In this document: positions 49,506 through 60,033 of the stretch, one piece after another
Position numbering within the stretch: position 1 is the stretch's first letter
How the letters are laid out: every line of letters begins with the position of its first letter
Source: Diadema setosum
Taxonomy: Eukaryota; Echinodermata; Echinoidea; Diadematoida; Diadematidae
DNA length: 64,000 bases
Direction: 5' to 3'
Assembly (NCBI GenBank): GCA_033980235.1
Contig: CM067079.1
Span: 30,432,647-30,496,646, forward strand
Program-made: the position numbers and the translations under genes
Notes under the pieces: generated by a model
Database searches by the model: none
What the model saw: only the letters and a program-made list of their open reading frames with translations
Told to the model about the DNA's origin: nothing

Positions 49506-51337
49506 TGTCACATGGGCGGACTCAAATAATGCTCAACCACACTCGTGCCATTCACTTCAATGTACAATTTAATATAAGCATTTGTGGAATATTTACAGGA
49601 CTGAAATCAAGGAGTTGTGACCAACATAAAATGCAAAATCAAAATTCTTAGTGAGATAAATTTAATTACAATACTCTTATATTCGACAACCATGTGAACG
49701 GGACCCTGTCTTGGTCCGGTTCCACCTGTAATTTTGGCTTGACACTTGTTCAGAATAATTATACCAGCTTCACTATCAATTCGTTATCCCTGACAATACA
49801 CTATCTGCTATCAAGCGCAACACTATTTGGTTCACACCACCGTAGTGCTGATCCGGAGATGACCAGCCTGCACGCACGACGGTTTACCGCGGTTATAACA
49901 CTTGTCTTCGATTACACTGCTTCCGTTTACCTCCGGGTTCTGTGCTAACCCGCAATTATCATGAAGTGTATAACTACCAATATTCGAATTATGTGCACAT
50001 TATTTTCATCTTTTTAGCAATTTAACCTGACCTTCATCTCTCTACTTCAGCGACACTTCCACGTCATAACCAATCATATCTACAGGGTGTCATGCACCCG
50101 CCAGGTTCATCGCTCACCTGCGTTGTCCATAGAGTCGCATTAATTGTCAAGCTATTCGCTTCCAGAACATAACTGATTTGTGGGTGGAGCGTCCTTGTAT
50201 GCGAGGTTGCTATTTTAGCTCCCAAGTGTCTCGAGGACCCGCGTTCCGTATTCACTGGCGTCCAAGTTTCTCCCTAGCGGAGGGGCGGACACAGTCACTC
50301 GGCTGCGAATGCGTCGGCCTGGGAGTAGGCTCGTCCTCGGTCCCGGCGCCATCTACAAAATCATTTAAATGCAACATATACCAGTGGGGTGTGTTCTAAT
50401 CACACACACACAAAGATTATCAGCTTAAAATCCTGACATCACAGTGACAATTTACGAACTGCATTATTATCCAATTAACATACAAAAATTCACATAATGA
50501 AATGTTTCAAACATTGGAAATATAACCGTGCATAGCTTATCAAACATCACCGCATCGTTTATAATATACTTTATCACTTATTCACGGGGTTCTCCGGGGC
50601 TATATGTGGTGCCCTGAAACACATTCACATCCTTTTACACGACAAAGCAGAAATCAAATCGCAATTTAACTTACCAATGACCGGTGTAATATAACCAAAA
50701 TGCCTCTTCTTCTTGGCTACTGGAAGGCTGCAAAGGCTGTTGGAATACGCCTTCTGGCAGCAAACAAAATCTGAACTCTAATCAGCCAGTACACAGGCTG
50801 ACGGTAAGGTGGACGGACGGCTCCTGGCCGCAAACGAAATTGGGCTTAGACACAAAATTATTTTGCCAACTGGCGCCTGAGTGTGGCAGGTTGGTTTCCT
50901 GCCATCACGGAGCTAACTCAATGTTCTCTCGGTGAAATCAAAATGGTGTCTGCCCCGAAAAGATCCAACTCTACTGTTAAATTGCTACTCGACTACGACA
51001 CTCCTTTTCGAGGCATTTGGAATATTTGGTACAACTAAAAGGACTTGAACGAAAACACCTATACAGCACTCTCCCGGAACTGGAGCTATTTCCTGTCTTT
51101 TCTTTCTACATTAATTGACATGCAAAAATAAATGAACTCCTCTCGGTCATCGATGGCGCTACTTGTAAAACATTTACACCTGTCTTATCACTTTCTCTCT
51201 CTCGCTCTCGCTTTCTCTCTCGCTCCCTCACTCGCACCCTTTGTCTCGTTATCCCTACCCGTAAACATGTTTGTCTAGTTGAATGACCGATAGGTGATGT
51301 ACATGAAACAACCTGGAAATGCATTTTCAATGTGACA
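49506..51337 (-). repeat. 3' LTR of Gmr1-like element
   Basis: 1832 bp. It differs from 56119-57950 at three positions that I found (49537, 50181, 51094). It contains a CT-rich tract near 51188-51240 (GA-rich on the sense strand). The short frames it carries appear twice in the window only because the LTR does. Confidence 0.95.
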
Positions 51338-51353
51338 TTTCACTCCCCCTTTC
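51338..51353 (-). promoter_or_regulatory. polypurine tract (plus-strand primer)
   Basis: On the minus strand GAAAGGGGGAGTGAAA directly precedes the 3' LTR. It is broken only by one T. Confidence 0.8.
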
Positions 51354-51405
51354 GAAAAATGCATTTCATAATTAAAAGAAATTACTTATAACACTATCTT
51401 TCTCT

Positions 51406-54400
51406 CTACAGCCGGCTTAGTAGGTCTGCGCCAACATTCTCGCTGCCGCGGATAGCTTCCACACGGAATCTGTAGGGTTGCAAAGCCAGAATCCAACGCA
51501 TTAGCCTCCCATTTGCAGGGCTAGCCTTGTTCATGTACACTAGTGGGTGGTGGTCTGTTTCTAGCACAAATTGTCTGCCGTACAAGTATGGTTCGAACTT
51601 CTTTACTGCCCAAACTACAGCTAAGCACTCACGTTCTATGGTTGAGTATGCTTGTTCTCGTCGAAGCAGTTTTCGGCTCGCGTAGGAGACTGGAAATCGT
51701 TCGTCTTGGTGTGTTTGGAGGAGGACTGCTCCTAGTCCAACGTTGGAGGCGTCTGTCCTGAGGATGAAGTCCTGTGACAAATCTGGCAAATGAAGGATAG
51801 GGGGGTTAGAGAGTTTTTCCTTCAGTGTTGTGAAGGCCTGCTCTTGGCTCGTTTCCCATTTTACCTTGTTTGGTTCAGCATTTCTGGTCCTGTCTGTGAG
51901 TGGTGCGGCGACGGCGGCGTAGTTCGGAATGAACTTCCGGTAGTAGTTCGCCATACCTAGAAAGGATCTGAGCTCTCGTTTGGTCTGAGGCTGACTTACC
52001 TCTTGGATGGCTTTGAGTTTTTCAGGGCGGGGTCTTACCTGTCCGTGATCGATCACGTGTCCTAGGAATTCGACGCTTGTCTGTCCGATGAAGCACTTAC
52101 TTGGTCTAGCAGTGAGCTTTGCGGCTCGTAGTCGTCTGAAGAGTTCTGTGAGTGTACGTAGGTGTTCTTCCCACGTGGTCGAATAGATGAGGATGTCGTC
52201 GATGTAGTTCACCGTTCCTCCGAGTCGGTCTAGCAGTCTCCTCATCAGTCGACTGAAGGAGGCGGGAGCGTTCACTAAGCCGAAGGGCATCATTGTGAAC
52301 TGAAAGAGACCATCGGGGGTAAGAAAAGCGGTTAGTGGTTTGGATTCGGCTGCCATGGGTACCTGCCAGTATCCTTTGCTGAGATCTATTTTGGTGAAGA
52401 ACTTTGCATGGGCGACTTTTGTGAAGAGTTCATCTTGATCTGGTATGGGTTCAGCATCAAATACAGTCACTTTATTGAGTTTTCTGAAGTCTACACAAAA
52501 CCGGTTGCTGCCATCGGGCTTTTTAACCAGTACTATGGGGGAGGCAATGGGGCTTTCTGATGGCTCAATTACTCCGAGCGATAGCATGGTTTTTACCTCT
52601 TCTCTGACTGTGTCTCTAAGAGAGTGGGGAATGGGATATGGTTTACTCTTCAGGTGTTCATTTCCTTTGAGTTTGATGTGGTGTTCGCCTAACGTGGTTC
52701 GACCGGGAAGATCAGACAGGACGTCTTTGTACTCGTTGAGGAGTTCGTTGACCTGTTCTTTCTGTGGGGAGGAAAGGGCTGAGTTAATTGAGACATCGTC
52801 AAGTGACTCTTTCGCCTGAAATGGGAAAGGCTGTAGGAGAGATGTGTTAGTTAGTGGTTGCTGCGTTTCTTCCTCGTCATCATTTTGCTCTTCGCATTCG
52901 ATCACGGCGGTACAAGCAGCTTCGGCATCTGAAATAGAGGGAATATCATTTCTAGCATGATACTTTTTCAGAAGATTGATGTGGAACACCTTTGGTTTCC
53001 CGTTGAGGTCGATCCTGTAGTCCATGGAGCTGATTTTGGAGATCACGTCAAAGGGGCCCTTCCATTGTAGAAGGAGCTTATTCCTGTCAGTTGGTAGGAG
53101 TAGGAGTACCTTGTCTCCGACTTGTAGCTCCCTGTGTTTTGCCTTCTGATTGTAGTATTTTGCATACCTGTTTGCTGATTTCTGAAGTTGAGTGTGGGCG
53201 TTGCGGCATGTTTCGTCGATCCTGTTTCGGAGATCAAGTACATAGTGGTAAGTAGACTTGGTCTCACCTGTTTCGGCTTCTCCTGTCCAGAGTTCTCTCA
53301 GGATGTCGAGGGGTCCGCGTACCTTCCGGCCGTAAAGAAGCTCGAACGGGGAGAACCCCATGCTCTCTTGTGGTGCTTCTCTCACTGCAAATAGAAGGGG
53401 AGTAATGTACCTGTCCCAGTCTTTTGGGTTTTCAGCGCACATACGTTTCAACATTTGTTTTAGAGTGCCATTGAAGCGCTCAACTAGCCCATTCGCGGCA
53501 GGGTGATATGGGGATGTAGTGAAGTGTTTGATGGAGAGTAATTTGCTTACCTCTTTCATGAGATCAGATGTGAACTGAGTCCCTTGATCGGTCAGCATTT
53601 CCTTGGGGATTCCGACTCTGGTGAAGATGCTCACTAGGGCTTCTGCAACTCTTTCTGTCTCGATGCTTGGGAGTGGGATTGCCTCGGGGTACCTAGTAGC
53701 AACATCAATAACGGTAAGTATGTACCTATTTTTCTGGTCAGTCATTGGGTGTATTGGTCCAACTATGTCTACAGCAATGCGTTCGAAGGGGACTTCGATG
53801 AGCGGCATCTTTCCGAGGGGGACCTTGGTTACACGACCTTTTGATAGTGTACGTTGGCAGACGTCACACGATCTACAGTACCTGGTAATGTCAGAGTTCA
53901 TACCGGGCCAAAAGAAATTGGTAAGTATCTTTTCAGTTGTCTTTTTGGTACCTTGATGCCCTCCGAGTATGTTTTCATGGGCTGTTTGCATAACCTGTTT
54001 GCGGTATTGTTTTGGTACTACCACTTGTGTGATTGTTGTGTCAGGGTCCATTTGGGGAGAGTGGAATGAGCGATACAGCATTCCGTCTTTGTAAAAGAAG
54101 GAAGAGAGACCGTTATTGCGACTTACCTTCTCTGAACGAGTATCGGCGAGTTCTCGCAGGCGGTGTAATGTTTCATCCTTCTGTTGTGCCTCTTTGAGAG
54201 CTGTTGGAGTCACGATGTCTTCCATTGGGTGTGGGGTTTTGAGGGGACGAAATGGCTTACCGTCTCGTTGAGCCTGGGCTCTCGTCTGTACGGCGCCGAC
54301 AGGCATTGGTGTAGCCGTCCAGTCGGGATCTGGGTTGTCTGGTTCTCTTACTCCGGGTAGGTTACCTAAAATCAGGTCATAGAGTGGAGTTTTCATGCAC

Positions 54401-55887
54401 AATGCGTTAACTTTCCCTACGTAGAAGGGAGTGTCAACATCTATTCTAGCGACGGGGAGAGTTTTCACTGTGCCATCAATCAGCACGCAAGTACTTTCTT
54501 CACCTGTCATTTGGTTTGGCTGGACAAGATCTTGTTTAATGACAGCTCCGCTGCAGCCGCTGTCTCTGAGAACAGAAATTTGGTTGTTATTGACTAGTCC
54601 GTTAGTAACTGGCATTTGTCTGACCACATGTTCTTTGGTGCATGCTGCACTCATCAACGGCAAGGAGTGTCCACACTTGAATTGGATATGATCTGTGGTG
54701 GATTCTAGTTTGGGGGCATTGAGTGGCATTCGAACCATCATACAAGAAGCCTCAATTTTGACCTTTGTGTTAGTGCAAGCTGGACATTGACAGGGAGTAT
54801 GTGGATTTGGTTCTACCTTATCGGGTTCCGATGAAGCCAGGCTGTGTTCCGAGGTAGGGGGGTTTCCTTGCTCTGGATCCTGGGCGAGGACTAGACCTGC
54901 CGATTTCATGGGGGAGAAAGGACAATAGTTAGCAATGTGACCTGGTTTGTGGCATATGAAACACGTTCTGCCTCTGGTTCCCTGTTTTGTACAATCACGG
55001 GCAAGGTGACCGTGTTGGTGGCAGTTGTAACATTTGGGTTGAGACGGGGGCCTATTTCCTGAAATGTTATTTGGAGGGATTTTACCTTCAGGTCTGGTGT
55101 TGCCCCGTGGCATCTGTCCCACGTGTGTCTGGATGTTCCTTTGTGCCGGTGGGGTTGGTTTGAAGGTGCCTCCTCTGGCGTCTAAGTACTGCTCAGCTAG
55201 TTTCACCACGTCCTTCGAAGTCTCGGGCTGCCGTTCTTTTAGGAAGATGGCCAGCTCTCGATGACACCCACTGATGAGCTGCTCCCGGAGGAGTAGATCT
55301 GCCAGCTCCTCGAAAGTGTGCTCTATACCAGAGAGGCTTACCCACCTGTTCAAGTAGTTCTCTAGTCGGTTTGCATACTGGGATGCCGTTTCTCCTGTTG
55401 TCGGTTTGCCTGAAAAAAACTTGGAGCGGAATCCTTCTGCAGTGAGCTGAAAGGATTTCAAGAGTGCATGTTTCAAAGTGTCATAATCATTGGATTCCGC
55501 ACTTGACAATCTAGAGTGGACATCAAGAGCCTTACCTGTAAGCAGTGTGCTTAAGTTGAGTGCCCAGTCTGTAGTTGGCCAGTTTTGATTTTTGGCATAT
55601 CGTTCGAACCGCTGTAGATAGGCATCTATGTTATCTTTGTCTTCGTGAAATAGAGGCAATTTTGGAGATCGAGCTTTGCACCCATTAGAACTTGATTCGC
55701 TTTTGGTTTGCTTTTCTCGCGCTATCGCCAATTGTAGCTCGGCTGTTTCTCTTTCCTGTCGCCTTAACTCTAACATGTCCGCTCTTTCCTCTCTGAGTCT
55801 CTTTTGCTCGTCTGTAACAAACTGTCTAAGCTCCTCTCCACTGAATCCGAACTTTTCTCCAATTTCAGTTAACTTAGCTAGCTCCAT
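51406..55887 (-). CDS. intact Gag-PR-IN-RT-RNase H polyprotein (Gmr1-like)
   Basis: A polyprotein of 1493 residues for retrotransposon particle formation, reverse transcription and integration. N-terminal coiled-coil-like charged region (about 15-65) and Gag core (about 75-240); two CCHC zinc knuckles (about 286-322: CYNCHQHGHLARDC and CFICHKPGHIANYC); aspartic protease-like DSG (442-444). Integrase follows directly: zinc finger H637, H644, C674, C677; catalytic D707, D767, E803 with D,D-35-E spacing; and a GPF motif (944-946) in the C-terminal module. RT comes after it (about 1080-1260) with YIDD at 1228-1231, then RNase H (D1379, E1418, D1445, D1488) to the end. All key residues are present; no stop or frameshift was found. 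One frame without a Gag/Pol break is notable. The start at 55887 is the first ATG, about 230 bases after the primer site. High confidence in class; the subgroup rests on domain order. Confidence 0.95.
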   Translation of the reverse strand: MELAKLTEIGEKFGFSGEELRQFVTDEQKRLREERADMLELRRQERETAELQLAIAREKQTKSESSSNGCKARSPKLPLFHEDKDNIDAYLQRFERYAKNQNWPTTDWALNLSTLLTGKALDVHSRLSSAESNDYDTLKHALLKSFQLTAEGFRSKFFSGKPTTGETASQYANRLENYLNRWVSLSGIEHTFEELADLLLREQLISGCHRELAIFLKERQPETSKDVVKLAEQYLDARGGTFKPTPPAQRNIQTHVGQMPRGNTRPEGKIPPNNISGNRPPSQPKCYNCHQHGHLARDCTKQGTRGRTCFICHKPGHIANYCPFSPMKSAGLVLAQDPEQGNPPTSEHSLASSEPDKVEPNPHTPCQCPACTNTKVKIEASCMMVRMPLNAPKLESTTDHIQFKCGHSLPLMSAACTKEHVVRQMPVTNGLVNNNQISVLRDSGCSGAVIKQDLVQPNQMTGEESTCVLIDGTVKTLPVARIDVDTPFYVGKVNALCMKTPLYDLILGNLPGVREPDNPDPDWTATPMPVGAVQTRAQAQRDGKPFRPLKTPHPMEDIVTPTALKEAQQKDETLHRLRELADTRSEKVSRNNGLSSFFYKDGMLYRSFHSPQMDPDTTITQVVVPKQYRKQVMQTAHENILGGHQGTKKTTEKILTNFFWPGMNSDITRYCRSCDVCQRTLSKGRVTKVPLGKMPLIEVPFERIAVDIVGPIHPMTDQKNRYILTVIDVATRYPEAIPLPSIETERVAEALVSIFTRVGIPKEMLTDQGTQFTSDLMKEVSKLLSIKHFTTSPYHPAANGLVERFNGTLKQMLKRMCAENPKDWDRYITPLLFAVREAPQESMGFSPFELLYGRKVRGPLDILRELWTGEAETGETKSTYHYVLDLRNRIDETCRNAHTQLQKSANRYAKYYNQKAKHRELQVGDKVLLLLPTDRNKLLLQWKGPFDVISKISSMDYRIDLNGKPKVFHINLLKKYHARNDIPSISDAEAACTAVIECEEQNDDEEETQQPLTNTSLLQPFPFQAKESLDDVSINSALSSPQKEQVNELLNEYKDVLSDLPGRTTLGEHHIKLKGNEHLKSKPYPIPHSLRDTVREEVKTMLSLGVIEPSESPIASPIVLVKKPDGSNRFCVDFRKLNKVTVFDAEPIPDQDELFTKVAHAKFFTKIDLSKGYWQVPMAAESKPLTAFLTPDGLFQFTMMPFGLVNAPASFSRLMRRLLDRLGGTVNYIDDILIYSTTWEEHLRTLTELFRRLRAAKLTARPSKCFIGQTSVEFLGHVIDHGQVRPRPEKLKAIQEVSQPQTKRELRSFLGMANYYRKFIPNYAAVAAPLTDRTRNAEPNKVKWETSQEQAFTTLKEKLSNPPILHLPDLSQDFILRTDASNVGLGAVLLQTHQDERFPVSYASRKLLRREQAYSTIERECLAVVWAVKKFEPYLYGRQFVLETDHHPLVYMNKASPANGRLMRWILALQPYRFRVEAIRGSENVGADLLSRL

Positions 55888-56096
55888 TCCGAATTACCTG
55901 AGCACTTATAATACCAGAATGTATTCAGATCAGTTCAGATCATGTACACAATGAATATACAACGGTGCACCTATGGATAGTACCTACATACAAATGTAGA
56001 GGAAACAAAAAAAATCACAAGTTTTCCTCAACCTTTTTCTTTACACTTTTTTCTCCGTTTATATACCCATGTGACTTCGAATGGCACGAGTTAAAC
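55888..56096 (-). other. 5' leader of Gmr1-like element
   Basis: A leader of about 210 bases between primer site and ATG. Its word AATGGCACGAGT (56080-56091) is exactly complementary to ACTCGTGCCATT in the LTR (56154-56165), so the two can pair around the primer site. Confidence 0.6.
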
Positions 56097-56113
56097 TCCC
56101 GGACAAGCCCCCA
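56097..56113 (-). promoter_or_regulatory. primer binding site, tRNA-Pro type
   Basis: The plus-strand TCCCGGACAAGCCCCCA differs by one base from the 3' end of animal tRNA-Pro with CCA (G to A). A 5-base spacer (56114-56118) separates it from the LTR. tRNA identity is from remembered sequence. Confidence 0.8.
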
Positions 56114-56118
56114 GAAAA

Positions 56119-57950
56119 TGTCACATGGGCGGACTCAAATAATGCTCAATCACACTCGTGCCATTCACTTCAATGTACAATTTAATATAAGCATTTGTGG
56201 AATATTTACAGGACTGAAATCAAGGAGTTGTGACCAACATAAAATGCAAAATCAAAATTCTTAGTGAGATAAATTTAATTACAATACTCTTATATTCGAC
56301 AACCATGTGAACGGGACCCTGTCTTGGTCCGGTTCCACCTGTAATTTTGGCTTGACACTTGTTCAGAATAATTATACCAGCTTCACTATCAATTCGTTAT
56401 CCCTGACAATACACTATCTGCTATCAAGCGCAACACTATTTGGTTCACACCACCGTAGTGCTGATCCGGAGATGACCAGCCTGCACGCACGACGGTTTAC
56501 CGCGGTTATAACACTTGTCTTCGATTACACTGCTTCCGTTTACCTCCGGGTTCTGTGCTAACCCGCAATTATCATGAAGTGTATAACTACCAATATTCGA
56601 ATTATGTGCACATTATTTTCATCTTTTTAGCAATTTAACCTGACCTTCATCTCTCTACTTCAGCGACACTTCCACGTCATAACCAATCATATCTACAGGG
56701 TGTCATGCACCCGCCAGGTTCATCGCTCACCTGCGTTGTCCATAGAGTCGCATTAATTGTCAAGCTATTCGCTTCCAGAACATAACTGATTTGCGGGTGG
56801 AGCGTCCTTGTATGCGAGGTTGCTATTTTAGCTCCCAAGTGTCTCGAGGACCCGCGTTCCGTATTCACTGGCGTCCAAGTTTCTCCCTAGCGGAGGGGCG
56901 GACACAGTCACTCGGCTGCGAATGCGTCGGCCTGGGAGTAGGCTCGTCCTCGGTCCCGGCGCCATCTACAAAATCATTTAAATGCAACATATACCAGTGG
57001 GGTGTGTTCTAATCACACACACACAAAGATTATCAGCTTAAAATCCTGACATCACAGTGACAATTTACGAACTGCATTATTATCCAATTAACATACAAAA
57101 ATTCACATAATGAAATGTTTCAAACATTGGAAATATAACCGTGCATAGCTTATCAAACATCACCGCATCGTTTATAATATACTTTATCACTTATTCACGG
57201 GGTTCTCCGGGGCTATATGTGGTGCCCTGAAACACATTCACATCCTTTTACACGACAAAGCAGAAATCAAATCGCAATTTAACTTACCAATGACCGGTGT
57301 AATATAACCAAAATGCCTCTTCTTCTTGGCTACTGGAAGGCTGCAAAGGCTGTTGGAATACGCCTTCTGGCAGCAAACAAAATCTGAACTCTAATCAGCC
57401 AGTACACAGGCTGACGGTAAGGTGGACGGACGGCTCCTGGCCGCAAACGAAATTGGGCTTAGACACAAAATTATTTTGCCAACTGGCGCCTGAGTGTGGC
57501 AGGTTGGTTTCCTGCCATCACGGAGCTAACTCAATGTTCTCTCGGTGAAATCAAAATGGTGTCTGCCCCGAAAAGATCCAACTCTACTGTTAAATTGCTA
57601 CTCGACTACGACACTCCTTTTCGAGGCATTTGGAATATTTGGTACAACTAAAAGGACTTGAACGAAAACACCTATACAGCACTCTCCCGGAACTGGAGCT
57701 ATTTCCCGTCTTTTCTTTCTACATTAATTGACATGCAAAAATAAATGAACTCCTCTCGGTCATCGATGGCGCTACTTGTAAAACATTTACACCTGTCTTA
57801 TCACTTTCTCTCTCTCGCTCTCGCTTTCTCTCTCGCTCCCTCACTCGCACCCTTTGTCTCGTTATCCCTACCCGTAAACATGTTTGTCTAGTTGAATGAC
57901 CGATAGGTGATGTACATGAAACAACCTGGAAATGCATTTTCAATGTGACA
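56119..57950 (-). repeat. 5' LTR of Gmr1-like element
   Basis: 1832 bp, the partner of 49506-51337, same length with three differences seen. Confidence 0.95.
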
Positions 57951-57955
57951 ATAAG
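57951..57955. repeat. 5-bp target site duplication (right)
   Basis: ATAAG, matching 49501-49505. Confidence 0.9.
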
Positions 57956-58850
57956 AAAGTAAACACTTTTTCAAGTTTACATTTCTAATAGAATTTTTGG
58001 CTAGATTTTATGGTATATTATACCATATGAAAGGTAATTTAATTGGCTATCAACTTGCTATGTCAATAAAAAAGAAACTTTACGCATGAGTGAACACCTT
58101 TATTTTACTCTTCCAAGGCACAAAAGTAAAAATTGCAAAAATAAACAAGTTGCCATTCATGCTTAAGTGCTCTTCCATGTAACTATAAGAACAAAAGACA
58201 AATTTAACGCAATAAAAACATGAATTCAGTTGCAAAAATACACCTATGATATCTATAATATCTCTGGAGCGCAAAAGATCAATAAAGGCTAAAAATAATG
58301 GAGGAAAATGAAGAATTTTCTATCGATTCCAAATTCAAATGAAATGAGAGAAGAAGCCATATTAACAAAAATGGTAGGATTTTTAATTGATTTCTTAAAT
58401 TAGGAAAATGAATGAATGATCATCTTTGTACCCTTAGTCCCTATGTGATTTGAAGTTTGAGATGACAGAAAATTCTTATTTTTCCCCGTAAGTTTCGCAT
58501 TTTTATTTTGTTTAAGGTATATAGAGAAAAAGAGAACGAAAACTTATTTTTGCTATTTCATTCATGTCTCTCATTGTGTGAAACTGGTCTTTTGTTATCA
58601 TTGTTATCTTAAAGGGCATTTCCAAATGGAAGATAACATGTCAATTTTTGCAATTTTTACTTTTGTACCTTGGAGGACAAAGACAAATGTGTTCACTCAT
58701 GCGTAAAGTTTTGCTTTATATTGACCTACGAGGTTGGTAGCCAATTACAATTTACCTTTAATATGGTATATAATACATTGATTTTCATCAAAATCTTCTA
58801 TGAAAATTATGAACTCGAAAAAGTGTTTACTTTCTTTTTTCTGCTGAGTG

Positions 58851-59062
58851 TAGATAGATAGAATAAGAGATCGAGAGGTGGAGAGGGAGAGGGAGAAAGA
58901 AAGAGACAAAGAGAAATAGAAGAGCTTTCATTTTCGTTTCAGTTTCAAAGGTAGATACAGCTCAATCTAATATGATCTAACAAGAAAAAAAAAACGGTTG
59001 GTGTATTATTATTATAGATGTCGACTTCTTCGAGGAGCATGGTTCAAACTATTTGCCTGGGA
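58851..59062. other. non-coding, purine-rich start
   Basis: GA-rich from about 58860 to 58925. Nothing else supported. Confidence 0.5.
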
Positions 59063-59127
59063 GTGATTTCTCAACAGTGCTATGCCCCGAGACGAAATCA
59101 AGAGGCATAGCACTGTTGATAAATCAC
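59063..59127. other. 65-nt near-perfect hairpin
   Basis: The arms GTGATTTCTCAACAGTGCTA(TGCC) and its inverted partner pair at 23 of 24 positions around a loop of about 17 bases. It could be a small-RNA precursor or a miniature palindromic element; the sequence alone does not decide. Confidence 0.7.
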
Positions 59128-59709
59128 CGATGTTAAAATAGATTTCACCGTGACCCGAAAAGAAGCAGTCGATATTTGCTTTGTATACCGCATCCCATTT
59201 GAATATACTGAAATGAAGTTGTCGTGCTTCCCGTACGAGAGATTACACAAAGTATGATTTCATAAGTATACAAATATAGATAAGGGCGCAAGATGATTAT
59301 AGGCCTATTTACGGGCATCTTGAAAAACTGCTGACTGCCGAAGCAGTATAGAACAAACTGATGACTGCACCTTTGACCAATCGGAATCGAGGATTCATCG
59401 TGTGAGCAAAAGATATTTACGTTAAACTGATAGACATGTTAATCTCTTTATAGGTTTGTAATTCATGGGCGCCATGGAAGACCATATCTTAGATCATCAA
59501 AATAGAACTGAAAAGGGCTATCCAGCCCACCGTTGGCTATATCTTAAGATACATAATCGAGACAATAATGAGGACAGAAGATGTTGCAGGATGCCAGCCG
59601 GTGGTGGAAGCTTTCAACCTTGGCAGTCTGCTTGGGTCTTCTTCAGCTTTATTGTCTGTTTATACGAAATGAAATAGATGTTTTTAGCATAGCAGACCAT
59701 ATTATCTGA
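59128..59709. other. non-coding, no gene recognised
   Basis: A 70-codon frame at 59465-59677 has no family signature. CATGGAAGACCA and GGGCTATCCAGCC words here also occur in the SINE at 32452-32800, possibly a degraded SINE 3' part. Confidence 0.35.
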
Positions 59710-59711
59710 TA

Positions 59712-60031
59712 CTATGGAGTAATAAACATAATACATTGAATACAATTTCAGCATGAGTTAACAGCTTAAGAGTATACTTGGCAACATTAAATATATAATG
59801 ATGGGTACATATTACATACAGGCATATCATATGTGGTGTAGTTTTGTTTAATATTTTTATTGTCTATGATATTCCTGTGTGTAATATATATATACCCCTT
59901 GTTATATATTTACTTCTTGTAATACATTGTGGAGTGTTTTGCAATTGCTAAATACGTTGCCAAGTATGCTCTGAAGCTATGTTAACTCATGCTGAAATTG
60001 TACTCAATGTTTTATGTTTAATACTCCATAG
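59712..60031. mobile_element. TA-flanked MITE, 320 bp
   Basis: Ends CTATGGAGTA and TACTCCATAG, flanked by TA (59710-59711 and 60032-60033). Arms of about 80 bp share AATTTCAGCATGAGTTAACA and ATACTTGGCAAC in inverted orientation. No coding capacity; Tc1/mariner-like target, family not identified. Confidence 0.8.
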
Positions 60032-60033
60032 TA

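Larger units (their letters stand above)
49506..57950 (-). mobile_element. complete Gmr1-like LTR retrotransposon
   Basis: An 8445-bp minus-strand element with 1832-bp LTRs (ends TGTCACAT...ATGTGACA), a 5-bp duplication (ATAAG), a tRNA-Pro-type primer site, a polypurine tract and one intact gag-pol frame. The domain order is Gag-PR-IN-RT-RNase H, a copia-like order with gypsy-type domain sequences, the hallmark of the Gmr1 group reported from deuterostomes. I see three base differences between the LTRs, so the insertion is young. The frame is intact and the element may still be active or recently so. Confidence 0.95.
49493..58850. mobile_element. TA-flanked fold-back DNA element, split by the Gmr1-like insertion
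   Basis: The element begins CACTCAGCA (49493) after TA and ends TGCTGAGTG (58850) before TA. Only its first 13 bases lie left of the LTR retrotransposon; the rest runs from 57956 (or 57951 with the duplication). Without the insert it is about 908 bp. Arms of about 200-220 bp (57956-58160 and 58625-58850) are imperfect inverted repeats sharing AAAGTAAACACTTTTTC, AATTGGCTA, ACTTTACGCATGAGTGAACA and ACAAAAGTAAAAATTGCAAA. TA duplication suggests a Tc1/mariner-related non-autonomous element; no transposase was found. Confidence 0.85.

Noticed and set aside
49694..50399. Small frames repeated at 56307-57012 as a duplicated gene family
   Set aside because: They are duplicated only because they lie in the two LTRs of one retrotransposon.
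59465..59677. Second SINE copy related to 32452-32800
   Set aside because: Only two short words match (CATGGAAGACCA, GGGCTATCCAGCC); no tRNA part, tail or duplication was found, so it stays a possibility and not a call.
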